From Azolla caroliniana (Eukaryota; Polypodiophyta), in NCBI GenBank assembly GCA_043228905.1, contig JBHGNT010000016.1, positions 11,222,001 through 11,286,000 of the forward strand: a stretch of DNA of 64,000 nucleotides, in the 5' to 3' direction. Positions within the stretch are counted from its first letter, which is position 1, and each line of letters begins with the position of its first letter. Shown in pieces: positions 63,233 to 64,000 of the stretch. The notes under the pieces were generated by a model that ran no database searches, had not been told where the DNA came from, and worked only from the letters and a program-made list of their open reading frames with translations. A program made the translations under genes and the position numbers.

Positions 63233-64000
63233 CGCACATCCTCCGGTATGTGCCGAAGTTGCCGATGCTCGTTGTCTCCCCTTCATCCTCCGTTTGTCCC
63301 GCTATGTCAACTTTGTCTCTCCATTTTGAGTAGACCCATTCTTTCCACCCGAACCATTGTCGCCATCCGATCCACCATATTCTTTGTTCTCTCTCGTCAT
63401 ATTCTTGGCCCTTGTCATTCGTGGTAGGGTCTTTTACTGGCCTCTTTCTTGTCTTCATCAACCTTGACTTTTTTCCGGATCGCTCTCGTCCGATCGACTT
63501 TCGGTTTGATCGGCTTCCGATCGGATTCGTATTCGGCCGAATCGGAATCGGTTGTTCGGTTTCGATTGAGTCGGTCTCCTTCCGGCCCGGTTTCGATCTA
63601 TCGGTTTCGGTTTCGGTTGGCTTTCTTTTCCTCGTTTTCACCAGCCTCGACCGGTCCAACCTCCGATTGAGTCGGATTAGCTTCTTTCCGGATCGGTCTC
63701 GTCCGATTGGCTTTCGGCTACGTCGGCTTCCATCCATATTCGCGTTCGGCCAAGTCAGACTCAGTCGATCGGTTTTGACCAAGTCGACCCCTTTTCGGGT
63801 CGGCTTTCTTTCGGTTCGTCTTTCGGCCGAATCCTCATTCGCCCGGTTCGGCTTTCGTTTGTGTCGTCTTTCGGTCGAATTCTCTTTCTTTCGGTTCGGC
63901 TTTCTTTCGGTTCGTCTTTCGGCCGAATTCTCTTTTACCCGGTTCGGCTTTCTTTCGGATCGGAATCCCGTCCAAATCACCTTCCATCCGAACCAGCTTC
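63233..64000 (-). repeat. Arg/Lys-rich 48-bp repeat region at the 3' end of a Gypsy internal region
   Basis: The minus strand is open for 270 codons to the window edge side (63980-63168), but the right half is tandem repeat: units of about 16 residues such as ENSAERRTERKPNRKK recur at about 63780-63980, with looser TTCGG-rich repeats back to 63440. The frame reads through the polypurine tract into the LTR, so at least its end is not a real protein. I cannot assign the unit to a known domain. Confidence 0.55.

Noticed and set aside
63168-63980. Arg/Lys-rich host protein gene
   Set aside because: The frame is a 48-bp tandem repeat and reads through a polypurine tract into an LTR.

Overview
The window is land-plant nuclear DNA. 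It holds one plausible host gene, a three-exon Golgi fucosyltransferase of the FUT13 type at 32703-34249. Almost everything else recognisable is LTR retrotransposon in various states of decay. Copia elements show primer sites for initiator tRNA-Met. The Gypsy elements look Athila/Tat-like. A plant-type mitochondrial 26S rRNA fragment is also present. The sequence does not let me name the species or decide between seed plant and fern.

Layout, left to right. 1-4339: minus-strand Copia A, cut by the window edge, inserted into the reverse transcriptase of plus-strand Copia B (4340-5775). Copia B also carries a mitochondrial insert (4855-5268) and is cut in its RNase H by a non-autonomous LTR element (5776-9033). 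That element has captured part of a host ATXR5/6-type SET-domain gene. 9034-30026: minus-strand Gypsy C, split inside gag by a Copia solo LTR (17926-28388), which is itself split by the plus-strand, very young Gypsy D (18310-28053). 30027-32700: Copia LTR and gag remnants and intergenic DNA. 32703-34249: FUT13-like gene. 34250-39313: AT-rich intergenic DNA with a Gypsy relic, a 111-bp tandem duplication and a hAT-like MITE.

39314-42285: 5'-truncated Copia (minus). 43201-44823: a 1.6-kb hairpin built from repeated short palindromes. 44824-47625: Copia E (plus). 47630-52819: Copia F (minus). 53514-55193: solo LTRs, one nested inside another. 55275-57630: Copia H (minus) with its integrase segment inverted. 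57631-59142: older Copia fragment. 59143-60300: fragment of a third Gypsy C/D relative. 60300-64000: two tandem Gypsy elements of another lineage.

The most interesting signal is a third open reading frame lying downstream of pol, on the same strand. It is present in Gypsy C (9637-12747) and Gypsy D (24888-27530), and in part in the 59143-60300 fragment. It encodes a protein of about 880-1040 residues with a conserved N-terminal globular domain and a long coiled coil, which I cannot assign to a known family. Gypsy C, Gypsy D and the non-autonomous element share a conserved terminal motif just before the 3' LTR, and Gypsy C and the non-autonomous element also share a primer-binding motif, so the latter is probably moved by Gypsy machinery. 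Most premature stops in Gypsy C and D lie where a C-to-T change would make a stop, as expected of methylated, silenced transposons.
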